The translations under genes were made by a program, and so were the position numbers. Below are positions 9,773-19,838 of a DNA stretch of 64,000 bases, one piece after another. Below the pieces are notes generated by a model, which saw only the letters and a list, made by a program, of their open reading frames with translations, was not told the DNA's origin and did no database searches. How positions within the stretch are numbered: the stretch's first letter is position 1; each line of letters starts with the position of its first letter. The stretch is taken from NCBI GenBank assembly GCA_003216535.1, contig QCIS01000007.1:1-64000 (forward strand). The letters run 5' to 3'. Source of the stretch: Prochlorococcus sp. AG-402-N08. GTDB lineage: Bacteria > Cyanobacteriota > Cyanobacteriia > PCC-6307 > Cyanobiaceae.

Positions 9773-11050
9773 GTGTTAGATCAAAAATTAATAAGAGAAA
9801 ATCCCACTTCAGTTGAAGAAAGTTTATCCCTAAGAGGAAAAATTTTTAATATTTCCCAAATACAAGAATTAACTCTTCAAAAAAAAGAAATTGATATAGA
9901 AATAACCAGTCTTCAATCTGAGAGTAAAAAGTTAAGTAAATTAATCGGTCAAGTAATCAGCAAATCTAAAAACAACGATTCTCCTGAAGTAAATGACTTA
10001 AAGAAAAGAGGAAATGAATACAGAACCAAAATTTCAGAATTTGAAGAGAAAAAAAGAACCTTAGATAAAAAAATACATAATGAAATTTGTAATTTGCCAA
10101 ATTTACCTAGCAAAGATGCTCCTATTGGAAAAGATGAAATTCATAATGTCCAAGTAAAAACTTGGGGAGATCCTTTAACAATAGAAAATCTTAAATCGCA
10201 CTGGGAAATAGGGGAAAGTCTTAATCTTTTTGACTCTATTAAATCAACTAAAATATCAAAAAGTCGTTTTATTACACTTATTGGTAATGGGGCCAGATTA
10301 GAGAGGGCATTAATAAATTTCATGCTCGACATGCATACTAAAAATGGATATTTAGAGTTAATGCCTCCAGCTTTAGTAAATTCAGAAAGTCTTACCGGAT
10401 CTGGTCAATTACCTAAATTCTCAAATGAAAGTTTTAAGTGTTCTAATGACGACCTATGGCTTTCTCCCACAGCTGAAGTTCCACTAACTGCTTTTCATAG
10501 AAATGAGATTATTGATCCCAAACAATTACCCCTTAAGTATGTCGCATATAGCCCATGTTTTAGGAGAGAGGCTGGAAGTTATGGAAGGGATACAAAAGGT
10601 TTAATAAGACTTCATCAGTTTAATAAAGTTGAACTATATTGGTTTTGTGATCCAAGTAAATCATTAGAAGCTCATAAAAAGATCACTTCAGATGCAGAAA
10701 GTATCTTAAAAAAGCTCAATCTACCTTACAGACTAGTTGATATTTGTACTGGAGATTTGGGTTTTTCTTCCAGCAGAACTTTTGATCTTGAAGTCTGGCT
10801 ACCAAGTAGTAAATGTTATAGAGAAATTTCAAGTTGTAGCAATTGTTTAGACTTTCAAGCTCGCAGATCATCAATAAGAGCTAAGATTGATAAAAAGAGT
10901 ACATATCTGCATACCTTAAATGGTAGTGGTCTTGCTATAGGAAGAACTATGGCTGCTATTCTTGAGAATGGCCAACAAACTGATGGGAGCGTAAAAATTC
11001 CAGATGCTCTAGTTCCATATTTTGGATCAAATTTTTTAAAAACTTCTTAA
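9773..11050 (+). CDS. serS: Seryl-tRNA synthetase
   Basis: Class II aminoacyl-tRNA synthetase charging tRNA-Ser. Residues about 25-105 form the long antiparallel coiled-coil arm that contacts the tRNA variable arm. Class II motif 2 is seen in [16 protein letters not shown] and motif 3 in [17 protein letters not shown]. The start is GTG ([11 protein letters not shown]), which matches the family N-terminus exactly, so it is preferred. A 124-bp AT-rich gap precedes it, leaving room for its own promoter. Confidence 0.96.
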   Translation: MLDQKLIRENPTSVEESLSLRGKIFNISQIQELTLQKKEIDIEITSLQSESKKLSKLIGQVISKSKNNDSPEVNDLKKRGNEYRTKISEFEEKKRTLDKKIHNEICNLPNLPSKDAPIGKDEIHNVQVKTWGDPLTIENLKSHWEIGESLNLFDSIKSTKISKSRFITLIGNGARLERALINFMLDMHTKNGYLELMPPALVNSESLTGSGQLPKFSNESFKCSNDDLWLSPTAEVPLTAFHRNEIIDPKQLPLKYVAYSPCFRREAGSYGRDTKGLIRLHQFNKVELYWFCDPSKSLEAHKKITSDAESILKKLNLPYRLVDICTGDLGFSSSRTFDLEVWLPSSKCYREISSCSNCLDFQARRSSIRAKIDKKSTYLHTLNGSGLAIGRTMAAILENGQQTDGSVKIPDALVPYFGSNFLKTS

Positions 11051-11059
11051 TATAGTTAA

Positions 11060-12139
11060 ATGAATGTTCTAACCTCAATAACAGTTCTGGGCTTTCTCAT
11101 TTTTTTTCATGAGATGGGGCATTTTCTTGCTGCAATTTTACAAGGTATTTATGTTGATGGATTTTCAATTGGTTTTGGACCATCAATAATTCAGAAAAAA
11201 TACAAAGATATAACCTATTCTCTTAGAGCCTTTCCATTAGGGGGCTTTGTTTCCTTTCCTGATGAAGAAATAAATAATATTGATCCCAAAGATCAAAACC
11301 TTTTGAAAAATAGGCCAGTTATTCAAAGAGTAATTGTTATATCCGCTGGGGTATTCGCTAACTTAATTCTTGCATACGCTATCTTAATTATAAACGTAGC
11401 TACTGTAGGGATCCCATTTGATCCTGAGCCTGGTATTTTAGTTTTGGCTACTCAACCTGAGAAGGCTGCTGCTCTTGCTGGATTAGAAGCAGGGGATAAA
11501 ATCTTAAAAATCGAAAGCAGTACTTTAGGAGCAGGTGATCAAGCTGTTTCTTCTCTAGTTAAAGAAATTCAAAATTCATCAGAGAACCCAATTCAAATAA
11601 CAATTGAGAGAGATGGATTTCTTAAAGATTTAACTTTAGTACCGAAAAATGTAGATGGGAAAGGAACAGTAGGAGCTCAATTACAACCTAATATAAAAAA
11701 AGAGACTAAAAAGACAACAAATATATTTGAACTTTTTAAATACACCAATAATGAATTTTCAACACTTTTGGTAAAAACAATTCAAGGTTATAAAGGATTA
11801 ATTACAAATTTCTCCTCAACAGCTCAACAATTAAGTGGGCCTGTGAAAATCGTTGAAATTGGTGCCCAATTATCACAACAGGGCGGTACCGGAATATTGT
11901 TATTTGCAGCATTAATTTCTATAAATTTAGCAGTTCTAAATTCTTTACCTTTACCACTATTAGACGGAGGACAGCTTGTTTTCACTTTAATTGAAGGATT
12001 TTTGGGAAAACCTGTACCAGTTAAAGTACAAATGGTTGTTACTCAATCCAGTTTTTTTCTTTTAGTTGGACTTAGTATACTTCTTATAATAAGAGATACC
12101 AGTCAGCTTTTAATAGTTCAAAAATTATTAAACCAATAA
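11060..12139 (+). CDS. rseP: Site-2 zinc metalloprotease (RseP/MmpL... M50B family)
   Basis: Intramembrane zinc protease of the M50B family that cleaves membrane-anchored substrates such as anti-sigma factors after a first cut by another protease. Visible: HEMGH zinc-binding motif near residues 18-22 in the first helix, the GFVSFPDE loop, a PDZ domain (EKAAALAGLEAGDKIL, about residues 130-190), and the second metal-ligand motif NSLPLPLLDGGQ near residue 298. Four hydrophobic segments, 359 aa, normal size. It follows serS by 9 bp. The exact substrate in this organism is unknown, so the symbol indicates family membership only. Confidence 0.88.
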   Translation: MNVLTSITVLGFLIFFHEMGHFLAAILQGIYVDGFSIGFGPSIIQKKYKDITYSLRAFPLGGFVSFPDEEINNIDPKDQNLLKNRPVIQRVIVISAGVFANLILAYAILIINVATVGIPFDPEPGILVLATQPEKAAALAGLEAGDKILKIESSTLGAGDQAVSSLVKEIQNSSENPIQITIERDGFLKDLTLVPKNVDGKGTVGAQLQPNIKKETKKTTNIFELFKYTNNEFSTLLVKTIQGYKGLITNFSSTAQQLSGPVKIVEIGAQLSQQGGTGILLFAALISINLAVLNSLPLPLLDGGQLVFTLIEGFLGKPVPVKVQMVVTQSSFFLLVGLSILLIIRDTSQLLIVQKLLNQ

Positions 12140-12199
12140 ACAAATTTTAAAAATGTTAGCCTAGCTGTTAGTATATAGTCTAGTTTAAGATTTTACTAA

Positions 12200-12502
12200 A
12201 TGGCTAAAAAGTCCATGATTGCGAGAGAGGTCAAACGCAAAAAGCTTGTAAATAAATATGCTGCAAAAAGAAAATCATTATTAGATGAATTCAATGCCGC
12301 AAAAGATCCAATGCAAAGGCTAGAAATACATAGAAAGATTCAGGGTCTGCCAAGAAATTCCGCTCCAAATAGAGTAAGAAATCGATGTTGGGCAACTGGA
12401 AAGCCTAGAGGAGTTTATAGAGACTTTGGTCTTTGCAGGAATCAGTTGAGGCAAAGAGCTCATAATGGTGAGCTGCCTGGGGTAGTTAAATCAAGTTGGT
12501 GA
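12200..12502 (+). CDS. rpsN: 30S ribosomal protein S14
   Basis: 100-aa long-form S14 of the small ribosomal subunit. The signature [19 protein letters not shown] and the C-terminal [18 protein letters not shown] end are typical of the zinc-free form used by cyanobacteria. Start ATG follows a 60-bp gap. It lies between the M50 protease and pnp, a typical cyanobacterial arrangement outside the main ribosomal operon. Confidence 0.97.
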   Translation: MAKKSMIAREVKRKKLVNKYAAKRKSLLDEFNAAKDPMQRLEIHRKIQGLPRNSAPNRVRNRCWATGKPRGVYRDFGLCRNQLRQRAHNGELPGVVKSSW

Positions 12503-12632
12503 TTTATTATAAGTTCATTATTTAATTACTATATTTACTGTAGAAAAAAAAAATTTAATAAATTAATAATCATTTTCGGGTCAATTTTAAAAACTTTTAC
12601 AGCTTATCTAAATAATTTACTCAATATGTCCC

Positions 12633-12640
12633 TATAAAAT
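12633..12640 (+). promoter_or_regulatory. Candidate -10 box for pnp
   Basis: TATAAAAT lies 37 bp before the GTG start of pnp inside the 175-bp AT-rich gap after rpsN. No clear -35 hexamer is visible, which is usual for Prochlorococcus. The gap also has a run of ten A residues around 12543, but no hairpin strong enough to call a terminator. Confidence 0.35.
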
Positions 12641-12677
12641 GTAAGAATAAATTATGTAAAGATTTATAATTTAAAAA

Positions 12678-14843
12678 GTGGAAGGACAAAATAAGTCGAT
12701 CACGTTTGACGGACGAGAGATACGACTAACTACAGGACTATATGCTCCTCAAGCAAATGGATCAGTAATGATTGAGTGTGGTGACACTTCTCTACTAGTT
12801 ACAGCGACAAAAACTACAAAAAAAGATGCTTCAGATTTTCTACCTCTAATATGTGACTATGAGGAGAAACTATATGCTGCTGGAAGGATTCCTGGTGGTT
12901 TTATGAGAAGAGAAGGTCGCCCTCCAGAGAGAGCAACTTTAATTGCAAGATTAATTGACAGACCAATGAGGCCACTTTTCCCATCATGGATGAGAGACGA
13001 GATACAAATAGTTGCGTCTTGCCTTTCTTTAGATGAGAGGGTTCCAGCAGATGTTTTAGCTGTTACTGGAGCCTCAATAGCTACTTTACTTGGAGAGATA
13101 CCATTTTATGGGCCAATGGCTGCAGTTAGAGTTGGTCTCATTGGGGATGATTTCATCTTAAATCCAAGCTATAGAGAGATAGAGAAAGGAGATTTAGACA
13201 TTGTTGTTGCTGGTTCACCTGACGGTATTGTCATGATTGAGGCAGGTGCCAACCAACTATCTGAACAAGATACTATAGAAGCTATAGATTTTGGTTATGA
13301 AGCAGTTACTGAACTCATAAAATCTCAAGAAGATTTACTAAAAGATTTAGGAATAAAACAAATTAAGCCATCTGACCCTGAAGAAGACAAAACATTGCCA
13401 TCTTATTTAGAGAAAAACTGTACAAAACCAATCGAGTTAATTTTAAAGAAATTTGATCTCTCAAAAGAGGAGAGGGATCTTGAACTTGAAAAAATAAAAG
13501 TTGAGACTCAAGGCAAAATTGAATCTTTGAAAGACGAAAACCAATTGAAGGTTTTATTATCAGAAAATGATAAGTTATTGAGCTCTGACTTTAAAAAACT
13601 AACAAAAAAATTAATGAGATCCCAAATCATTAATGATGGTAAAAGAGTTGATGGCCGCAATTTAGATGAAGTTAGAAAAATTTCGGCATCTGCGGGAATC
13701 CTTCCAAAAAGGGTTCATGGCTCTGCATTATTCCAAAGAGGGTTAACCCAAGTTTTATCTACAACTACATTGGGTACGCCTAGTGATGCTCAAGAAATGG
13801 ATGACCTCAACCCAAGTACCGAAAAAACTTATCTACATCACTACAATTTTCCTCCTTTTTCAGTGGGAGAAACAAGACCAATGAGAACTCCTGGCAGAAG
13901 AGAAATTGGCCATGGAGCATTAGCTGAGAGAGCAATAATTCCTGTATTACCTGGGAAAGAAACTTTCCCTTATGTTCTGAGGGTAGTTAGCGAAGTTTTA
14001 AGCTCGAACGGATCAACTTCAATGGGGTCTGTATGTGGAAGCACTCTTTCACTATTAGATGCGGGAGTCCCCTTAAAAGGTCCTGTAAGTGGTACTGCTA
14101 TGGGTTTAATTAAAGAAGGTAAAGAAGTCCGTATTCTTACAGATATTCAAGGAATTGAAGACTTTCTTGGGGACATGGACTTCAAAGTTGCTGGCACTGA
14201 TAAAGGAATAACTGCTTTACAAATGGATATGAAAATTACAGGCTTACCAGTCACTATTATTTCCGATGCAATTAAAAAAGCTAGACCCGCAAGAATATAT
14301 ATCTTAGAAAAGATGCAAGAGGCCATAGACAAACCTCAAGAATCCTTATCTCCTCACGCTCCAAGACTCTTAAGCTTTAGGATTGATCCTGAACTTATTG
14401 GAACTGTTATTGGGCCTGGAGGTAGAACTATCAAAGGAATCACTGAAAGAACAAATACAAAAATAGATATAGAAGATGGAGGAATTGTAACTATTGCTTC
14501 TCACGACGGAGCTGCTGCAGAAGAAGCTCAAAAGATAATAGAAGGATTAACACGCAAGGTTCATGAGGGTGAGGTCTTCTCTGGTGTTGTAACTAGAATA
14601 ATTCCTATTGGAGCTTTTGTAGAAATACTACCTGGGAAAGAAGGTATGGTTCACATTTCTCAATTATCTGAAGCAAGGGTTGAGAGAGTGGAAGATGTAG
14701 TTAGACAAGGAGATGAAGTAACTGTGAGAGTGAGAGAGATTGATAGCAGAGGAAGAATTAATCTTACCTTGAGAGGTGTAGGACAAAATAATGGGATGTC
14801 TTATCCCCAACCAACCCCAACTCCAGTTGCTCCGCTTAATTAA
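12678..14843 (+). CDS. pnp: Polyribonucleotide nucleotidyltransferase (PNPase)
   Basis: 3'-5' phosphorolytic exoribonuclease in RNA decay. Order of domains: first RNase PH domain ([13 protein letters not shown]), an alpha-helical linker around residues 220-320, second RNase PH domain with [14 protein letters not shown] and [19 protein letters not shown] (written here as the motif region near 14140-14200), a KH domain with IGPGGRTIK and an S1 domain ([20 protein letters not shown]). Start is GTG; upstream in-frame codons are AT-rich and unlike the family. The 721-aa length is complete. It ends 3 bp from the convergent cysQ stop. Confidence 0.97.
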   Translation: MEGQNKSITFDGREIRLTTGLYAPQANGSVMIECGDTSLLVTATKTTKKDASDFLPLICDYEEKLYAAGRIPGGFMRREGRPPERATLIARLIDRPMRPLFPSWMRDEIQIVASCLSLDERVPADVLAVTGASIATLLGEIPFYGPMAAVRVGLIGDDFILNPSYREIEKGDLDIVVAGSPDGIVMIEAGANQLSEQDTIEAIDFGYEAVTELIKSQEDLLKDLGIKQIKPSDPEEDKTLPSYLEKNCTKPIELILKKFDLSKEERDLELEKIKVETQGKIESLKDENQLKVLLSENDKLLSSDFKKLTKKLMRSQIINDGKRVDGRNLDEVRKISASAGILPKRVHGSALFQRGLTQVLSTTTLGTPSDAQEMDDLNPSTEKTYLHHYNFPPFSVGETRPMRTPGRREIGHGALAERAIIPVLPGKETFPYVLRVVSEVLSSNGSTSMGSVCGSTLSLLDAGVPLKGPVSGTAMGLIKEGKEVRILTDIQGIEDFLGDMDFKVAGTDKGITALQMDMKITGLPVTIISDAIKKARPARIYILEKMQEAIDKPQESLSPHAPRLLSFRIDPELIGTVIGPGGRTIKGITERTNTKIDIEDGGIVTIASHDGAAAEEAQKIIEGLTRKVHEGEVFSGVVTRIIPIGAFVEILPGKEGMVHISQLSEARVERVEDVVRQGDEVTVRVREIDSRGRINLTLRGVGQNNGMSYPQPTPTPVAPLN

Positions 14844-14846
14844 GTT

Positions 14847-15749
14847 CTAAAGGGGATAAATTTCATTTTCCTCAATAATTTTCTTAATTTCGCAACAAAT
14901 ATTACCGTGAGTTTTTCTATTATTTGTTGCAACTATAATGCCTCCTTGATTAAAATTAGTTTTCCCATAAGATAATTCTTGATTATCTAAATTTGTTATT
15001 TCTCCACCAGCTGCTTTCAGAATAGACTCTGGAGCAGCGAAATCCCAATCCTTTGGTGAGCTTTTCCCAGGTAAACTTAGACATATATAAATATCACTCT
15101 CTCCTCTAACTAGGGATGCTATTTTGCATCCAATGCTTCCCATGATTTCAACTTTGCAAAAATTAATTTTCTGAATTAAATTTCTCAAAACATCATTTCC
15201 ATGATTTTTACTTGTTACTAAAGTCATTTCTTGAAGCTTCTTATTATGTAAGAGAATTGGTTCTTGTTTTGATCCATCTCTTTTTTCACACCATGTTTTT
15301 TCTCCATCTGCAATCCACAATTGATTCTTATCTGGTAACAAGACAAAACCAATATACGGTTTACCTTTAAAGTTCAATGCCAAATGCATTGCATAATTTC
15401 CTGTTCCTTGAATAAAGTCTTTCGTCCCATCAAGTGGATCAAGAACCCAGATCCAATCATTCTTACTATCAAAATTTTCTAAAGAATCTTTTACATTTTC
15501 CTCACTCAAAATATCCCAGTTAATATTTTTATATTTTTCATTAATTCCTTTAATAATCAATTCGTTAACTTTTAAATCAGCCAAGGTTACAGGGTCATCT
15601 TCATTATTATTTTTGAGTATGCTTCTTTTATCATCTGAATCTTCTAACAAATTTGAGTAATAAAGCAAAATATCTGCTGCTTGCCAGCTGAAAATTCTTA
15701 TATCATCGATAAGATTATTAATGTATACACCAAAAGGTAATCTAATCAT
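14847..15749 (-). CDS. cysQ: 3'(2'),5'-bisphosphate nucleotidase (CysQ, inositol-monophosphatase family)
   Basis: Mg/Li-sensitive phosphatase that removes the 3'-phosphate of PAP or PAPS during sulfate assimilation. Metal-binding motifs are present: LSEEN, the WVLDPLDGTKDF core, and WDFAAPESILKAAGG near the C-terminus. Length 300 aa is normal. The annotated ATG gives an N-terminal extension (MIRLPFGVY) before the conserved helix; no other good start exists. Its start codon is only 3 bp from the divergent rsmI start. Confidence 0.85.
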   Translation of the reverse strand: MIRLPFGVYINNLIDDIRIFSWQAADILLYYSNLLEDSDDKRSILKNNNEDDPVTLADLKVNELIIKGINEKYKNINWDILSEENVKDSLENFDSKNDWIWVLDPLDGTKDFIQGTGNYAMHLALNFKGKPYIGFVLLPDKNQLWIADGEKTWCEKRDGSKQEPILLHNKKLQEMTLVTSKNHGNDVLRNLIQKINFCKVEIMGSIGCKIASLVRGESDIYICLSLPGKSSPKDWDFAAPESILKAAGGEITNLDNQELSYGKTNFNQGGIIVATNNRKTHGNICCEIKKIIEENEIYPL

Positions 15750-15752
15750 TAA

Positions 15753-16616
15753 ATGAAAAGTAATTCCTTATTATCTCATAGAAAAGCAGAACCTGAAAAA
15801 GGTATTTTATATTTAGTAGGCACGCCAATTGGCAATTTAAATGATATGTCCCAAAGAGCATTAAATATTCTTAAAAATGTCTCTTTAGTTGCTTGTGAGG
15901 ATACAAGACAAACAAAAAAAATAATGAATAAGTTTAATATTTCAAATAAACTTATAAGTTTTAATAAACAAAATTCTTTAATTAAAATACCAAACTTAAT
16001 AAAAGATCTTAAAGAGGGAAAATCAATAGCAGTTGTAAGTGATGCTGGTATGCCAGGAATTTGCGATCCAGGTGAAGATATCGCAAAGACAGTAAAATCT
16101 CAAGGGATTGATATAATTTGCATTCCCGGTGCATGTGCTGCCATAACCGCGCTTGTCTCAAGTGGTTTACCTTCCTCTAGTTTTGTATTTGAGGGTTTCC
16201 TTCCCAGAAAGCAAAGTCAAAGAGATGAGATTCTTTTAGAAATTAGTAAAAATATAAAAACGACTATAATTTATGAGTCTCCAAAAAGGCTAAAAAAATT
16301 ACTAAAGGAATTATTTGACTTCTGTGGAGGTAATAGAGAAATTATGGTAGCTAGAGAATTAACAAAAAAATTTGAAGAACATATCGGGAGTAATATTAAT
16401 GAAGTTTCAGAATCATTTAAAGATAAAGAGGTTATTGGTGAAATAACAATCGTAATAAAAGGTATTAACAAAGAAAAAGATTTAAATCTCGATAAATTAA
16501 TCATAAAAAAAGATCTCAATGAATTAATAAATGCAGGCTTAAGCTTATCAGCAGCTTCTAAATACTTAGCAAAGAAAAATGGAATAAAAAAAAGCGAAAT
16601 TTATAATTTGATTTAA
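15753..16616 (+). CDS. rsmI: 16S rRNA (cytidine1402-2'-O)-methyltransferase
   Basis: SAM-dependent tetrapyrrole-methylase-fold enzyme that methylates the ribose of C1402 in 16S rRNA. Motifs: LVGTPIGNLNDMS near residues 21-33, ACEDTRQTKK, VVSDAGMPGICDPG and GFLPRK. 287 aa, full length. The first ATG lies 3 bp from the divergent cysQ start, so the promoter must sit within the cysQ reading frame. Confidence 0.95.
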   Translation: MKSNSLLSHRKAEPEKGILYLVGTPIGNLNDMSQRALNILKNVSLVACEDTRQTKKIMNKFNISNKLISFNKQNSLIKIPNLIKDLKEGKSIAVVSDAGMPGICDPGEDIAKTVKSQGIDIICIPGACAAITALVSSGLPSSSFVFEGFLPRKQSQRDEILLEISKNIKTTIIYESPKRLKKLLKELFDFCGGNREIMVARELTKKFEEHIGSNINEVSESFKDKEVIGEITIVIKGINKEKDLNLDKLIIKKDLNELINAGLSLSAASKYLAKKNGIKKSEIYNLI

Positions 16617-16641
16617 AATTTATACTAAAGAATTAATTTAT

Positions 16642-16860
16642 ATGAGCTTCATAATTAAAAAATTATTATTATCAGCAATTTTTAATTCTTGTTTATTTTT
16701 CCTCTTATTTATTGGGATACAAAACAGTTCAAACAAAAGCAAAGTAGACTTGATATTCGAAGAAACAATAGAACTACCAATAAGTTTTATTGTAGGTTCT
16801 AGTTTTATAGTAGGTTCAATTATAGGAAGCTTTCTAGTTTTAGATATGAATAACGAATAA
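16642..16860 (+). CDS. LapA-domain-like small membrane protein
   Basis: 72-aa protein with two hydrophobic segments separated by a short loop: helix one around LLLSAIFNSCLFFLLFIGIQNS and helix two around SFIVGSSFIVGSIIGSFLVL (each shown only as a region, residues about 8-29 and 48-67). The loop with a beta-like VDLIFEETIELP matches the LapA/DUF1049 pattern, associated with lipopolysaccharide assembly or unknown membrane roles. It follows rsmI by 25 bp and converges on the HTH gene. Confidence 0.6.
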   Translation: MSFIIKKLLLSAIFNSCLFFLLFIGIQNSSNKSKVDLIFEETIELPISFIVGSSFIVGSIIGSFLVLDMNNE

Positions 16861-16867
16861 AAATTGC

Positions 16868-17551
16868 TCAAAGAGCTATTAAATTCTCTGGACAAACAAT
16901 TCTTGAAATTCCTTTCTCAATTAGAATTGGTGCTGCGATTCTAAATACATCAGTATTTGGGACTTTTAGTACCTTTTGCTCTTTATTACAGGATCTTTTA
17001 GCAAGATTTAAATCAAAAAATATTTCTATAGTTTTTCTTTTCAAATCATTATTAGGCAAGAAATCCCATTTAGGAAAATCTTTTAATAATTTTATATCTA
17101 ATTCAATTTTCTTATCCACTAACAAATAAACAACTTTCGGGAAATCTACCTCTGATATTGGAACTGAAGTTAACTCTTTTCGAGATGAATTATCAATCTC
17201 ATAATCTAAAGGAACAATTTCTAAAAAAGAATCATATGGGTCAAAATTTGAAGCAGTTATATTTTCATTTAAAACTTTAGGATCATTTGAATCTTTAATT
17301 AATTCTGCATTATCAATATTTGTTTTTAATAAATCACTACTTTGAATTTTATTTGTTTTAGATTTTCCTACTAGGGATTTATTTTTGTTTAATAAATCAA
17401 TATATTTTAATTCTCCAAGATTTTTCTTTAGATTTCTTATTACTGTCAATTTGGTGCAATTAAATTTTTTAGACAAAAGATCTATGTTTGTCCCATTTTC
17501 AAAGCACTTGATTATTTCTTCAATTTGTTCTTCAGTAAGTCTCCTAGCCAA
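16868..17551 (-). CDS. HTH-domain protein conserved beside rsmI
   Basis: 227-aa protein beginning with a helix-turn-helix of the Hin/transposase type: MARRLTEEQIEEIIKCFENG then LLSKKFNCTKLTVIRNLKK (residues about 24-42). The remainder is acidic and of unknown fold (NFDPYDSFLEIVPLDYE; VPNTDVFRIAAPILIEKG near the end). There is no transposase catalytic domain, so it is more likely a regulatory or structural DNA-binding protein. It is the last host gene before the tRNA-Arg integration site; the next 268 bp hold only the conserved block and tRNA fragment. Confidence 0.65.
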   Translation of the reverse strand: MARRLTEEQIEEIIKCFENGTNIDLLSKKFNCTKLTVIRNLKKNLGELKYIDLLNKNKSLVGKSKTNKIQSSDLLKTNIDNAELIKDSNDPKVLNENITASNFDPYDSFLEIVPLDYEIDNSSRKELTSVPISEVDFPKVVYLLVDKKIELDIKLLKDFPKWDFLPNNDLKRKTIEIFFDLNLAKRSCNKEQKVLKVPNTDVFRIAAPILIEKGISRIVCPENLIAL

Positions 17552-17673
17552 ATTAAATAATTATAATATTCTAATTATAATTTAATTTCTAAATAATCCT
17601 TAAAATGATAATAAAAGTTCTGAAATAAGAAGCTAATTTAAGATCTTTCAAAAAGAATTTATTGAATATTTAT

Positions 17674-17726
17674 AGTATTTATTTTTAAGATTTACTAGTT
17701 AGGGGGTACGCGGTTGATATAAAATA
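17674..17726 (+). promoter_or_regulatory. Conserved block upstream of the truncated tRNA-Arg copy
   Basis: A 53-bp stretch ending in GATATAAAATA lies 94 bp before the tRNA fragment. It is repeated with about six mismatches and one indel at 26738-26791, at a similar distance (107 bp) before the intact tRNA. The TATAAAAT core looks like a -10 box. I infer it is the original host promoter or leader of this tRNA gene. Confidence 0.55.
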
Positions 17727-17819
17727 TAATAAGTAATTTGAGTTATTTGCCCACGGACTTTTAAAAGTAGTGATATTTTCTCTGCGCAAGTTCTACTAGT
17801 AAATACTCAAAATATCTTT

Positions 17820-17859
17820 GCTTCCTTAGCTCAGCTGGATAGAGCAACTGCCTTCTAAG
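17820..17859 (+). repeat. att core: truncated tRNA-Arg 5' half (left end of element)
   Basis: Identical over 40 bp to nucleotides 1-40 of the intact tRNA-Arg at 26898. It covers acceptor strand, D-arm and the anticodon stem-loop, then diverges at once (AATTTCCCAC instead of the 3' anticodon stem), with no T-arm or acceptor partner. It is therefore not a functional tRNA but the left attachment site. The crossover was probably in the anticodon region, usual for tyrosine recombinases. Confidence 0.9.
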
Positions 17860-17986
17860 AATTTCCCACAACATCTACAGAATCAAGTAATAGCTTAGAT
17901 AACAATAGTCATACTAATAGATTATAAGGAAATAACATATAAAAACAATAGGTTATATTATGTGATTATTGGTTATTATTAGTGTT

Positions 17987-18009
17987 CTGAGTGACCAACT
18001 GAGTGACCA
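17987..18009 (+). repeat. Paired 11-bp arm-type sites, left
   Basis: CTGAGTGACCA occurs at 17987-17997 and again at 17999-18009 (12-bp period), 128 bp inside the left core repeat. The same pair, same orientation and same period, occurs inside the right end at 26856-26878. I infer integrase arm-binding sites. They fall within or just before the integrase gene depending on its true start. Confidence 0.65.
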
Positions 18010-18070
18010 GATACACTTGCAGTTTTTTATAATAGCGGTTATTTTAATTTTAAAGAATCACTATTTTTGG

Positions 18071-19327
18071 TTGGCGAAACTACTTGAGTGGGAAAAAAGG
18101 TTAAAACAGGCTGTTGCAAGTCAACACAAAATAGGTTGGTCTGTGCGTGAAAAAAGGGGTAAATGTTTAGTTCAGAGATATTGGAAAGATACAGGAACTT
18201 ATGAAAGAAAAGTAATTCCTATTGAATGGGAATCAGATCAACTACTAAACATTCTTAATTCATTAAACAAAATTAGTGAATTAATGATTAATACAAAATG
18301 TACTCTTGCTGAAGCTACAAAAATAATATTTCCAGAAAATAAAAATTCACCAAATACTAACTGGTCATATTTGAAAGATGAATATAAAAAATACAAAGAA
18401 GAAACTAAAAATATTCAAGAATCAACTTGGGAAGGTGTTTACATGGTTACGTTAAAAAGAATTATAAAAATGATGAATGGTGATAATCCACCTAACTCAG
18501 GAAAAGGAATTTTAAAAGAACTTCAAAAAGATAACAAAGGTGAATTAACTGTAAGTAAGGGCAGAGTTAAAAGAATAGAAACAGGTAAAACTTTTCTTGA
18601 ATGGTGTGTATATAGAAAAGGATTAAATGAACGCTGGTTACCACCCCCACAGATTGAAATTAAAGAACTTAAAGCTATTGGTGCTAGAAAAGATGATACT
18701 AATAATTCTGGTAAGGCAGAAAGAATTGAAGATGACCAACTATTAATATTATTAGATTCGTTTGCTGATACACCTACAGGGAGATCATGGAGACTAGCAA
18801 CAGGACTATTAATCACATTTGGTCTCAGGTGCGTTGAACTTAGATATTGCAGGGTAAAAGATAATTTACTTGTAATTGATTACAGCAAGATAAGTAGTAA
18901 AGGTTCAACTAAACCAAGAGAAGTTGAAGGTTTAAGTCCAACTGGAAGACCACATCTACATGAAGAACTATTATTGGAATTATCATCAGGTATTACAGCC
19001 CTGCCTTCCCTAGGTAGTCAAAATAGGCACGCAGCAAGATCTTTTATTAGAGCATTGCAAAGAACTTCAACTAATACTTATTGGAAGAAATTAGAAGCAG
19101 ATGCAGCTGCAGTTGGTAAAAAGATTTCAACGTATAGCTTCAGGCATCAATATTGTTATCGTGGTGCTGTTTTAGCTGATCTTAGTGCAGACTTTTTGGC
19201 AGAAAATATGGGTCACTCGTTGCAAACCCACTTGAAAGATTACCGAGACTTTTATTTAGGAAAAGAGAAAAAGGCAAAATTTGAAGCAGCTAGACAGAAA
19301 TTATCACTAGAATCTTACAAATTGTAA
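18071..19327 (+). CDS. int: Tyrosine recombinase/integrase of the element
   Basis: Site-specific integrase expected to join the element's attP to the tRNA-Arg gene. The C-terminal catalytic domain is clear: arginine in FGLRCVELRY, a basic segment SSKGSTKPRE, then YSFRHQYCYRG (the first histidine of the usual HXXR is a tyrosine here), MGHSLQTHLKDY with the downstream histidine and the likely nucleophilic tyrosine. The N-terminal part (KLLEWEKRLKQAV, VREKRGKCLVQRYW) resembles cyanobacterial integrases' arm and core-binding regions. The frame is open back to a TTG at 17969, but that adds a hydrophobic, non-family stretch overlapping the arm sites. I prefer the TTG at 18071; no in-frame ATG occurs until about 18284, so the start is uncertain. 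Confidence 0.9.
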   Translation: MAKLLEWEKRLKQAVASQHKIGWSVREKRGKCLVQRYWKDTGTYERKVIPIEWESDQLLNILNSLNKISELMINTKCTLAEATKIIFPENKNSPNTNWSYLKDEYKKYKEETKNIQESTWEGVYMVTLKRIIKMMNGDNPPNSGKGILKELQKDNKGELTVSKGRVKRIETGKTFLEWCVYRKGLNERWLPPPQIEIKELKAIGARKDDTNNSGKAERIEDDQLLILLDSFADTPTGRSWRLATGLLITFGLRCVELRYCRVKDNLLVIDYSKISSKGSTKPREVEGLSPTGRPHLHEELLLELSSGITALPSLGSQNRHAARSFIRALQRTSTNTYWKKLEADAAAVGKKISTYSFRHQYCYRGAVLADLSADFLAENMGHSLQTHLKDYRDFYLGKEKKAKFEAARQKLSLESYKL

Positions 19328-19415
19328 AGCGTATTAGTGTAGTACATTAGTAATTTAAGTATAAATATATCTTATATATAGAACTATTGGTATAACTAGG
19401 TTTCTTACTCTTATA

Positions 19416-19433
19416 ATATATCAGTTGATGTAT
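19416..19433. promoter_or_regulatory. Operator-like dyad before the small HTH gene
   Basis: ATATATCA-GT-TGATGTAT, one mismatch from a perfect dyad. It resembles the 19-bp palindrome at 19839-19857 with a spacer one base shorter. It lies in the 230-bp non-coding gap between the integrase and the next gene, so it could be a second operator for the same element-encoded repressor. Tentative. Confidence 0.35.
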
Positions 19434-19557
19434 GTATGATATCACAATAACATCATTTTAATATCATTTAGTTGTAGTACTTAAGCTAATTAAAAAATAT
19501 TTATTCTGACAAATAACTATACATAACATATAGTTTTAGTAAGTTTTAATTTGTTTA

Positions 19558-19788
19558 ATGAGTAATAAAACTAACGAATATTGGGTAACAACTGCAGAAG
19601 CAATGAAAATTTTGAATGTTACTAGACAAAGATTATGCAGATATTGGTGCGATAAGGATAAAGGAATACTAATCGAGAACAAACATTGGAAGAAAGGAAT
19701 GCATTTTAATACAACAAGATATTTTGAGATAAACAGTTGCAAGGCAACACTTTTACAGCATGGTTACATGATAGTAAATACTGCATAA
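19558..19788 (+). CDS. Small HTH protein, possible excisionase or regulator
   Basis: 76-aa basic protein with an N-terminal helix-turn-helix resembling the MerR/excisionase winged-helix type: YWVTTAEAMKILNVTRQRL followed by CRYWCDKDKGI (residues about 8-37). Position directly after the integrase is where tRNA-integrated elements usually carry their recombination directionality factor. It could equally be a transcriptional regulator. ATG start; AT-rich leader of 230 bp contains an operator-like dyad. Confidence 0.6.
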   Translation: MSNKTNEYWVTTAEAMKILNVTRQRLCRYWCDKDKGILIENKHWKKGMHFNTTRYFEINSCKATLLQHGYMIVNTA

Positions 19789-19838
19789 CCTTTTCCTTAT
19801 GTATTACTTTATATACAAATATATAACTATATATATGT

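Noticed and set aside
16868..17551. Transposase fragment (HTH of Hin type)
   Set aside because: No catalytic domain, no inverted repeats, and the protein has a long acidic C-terminus; it looks like a stable host gene.
17820..17859. Second functional tRNA-Arg gene
   Set aside because: Only the 5' 40 nt are present; no T-arm or acceptor complement follows.
17969..18070. N-terminal extension of the integrase from TTG 17969
   Set aside because: It translates the arm-site repeats (LSDQLSDQ) and a hydrophobic stretch not expected in this family; treated as leader DNA, though not ruled out.
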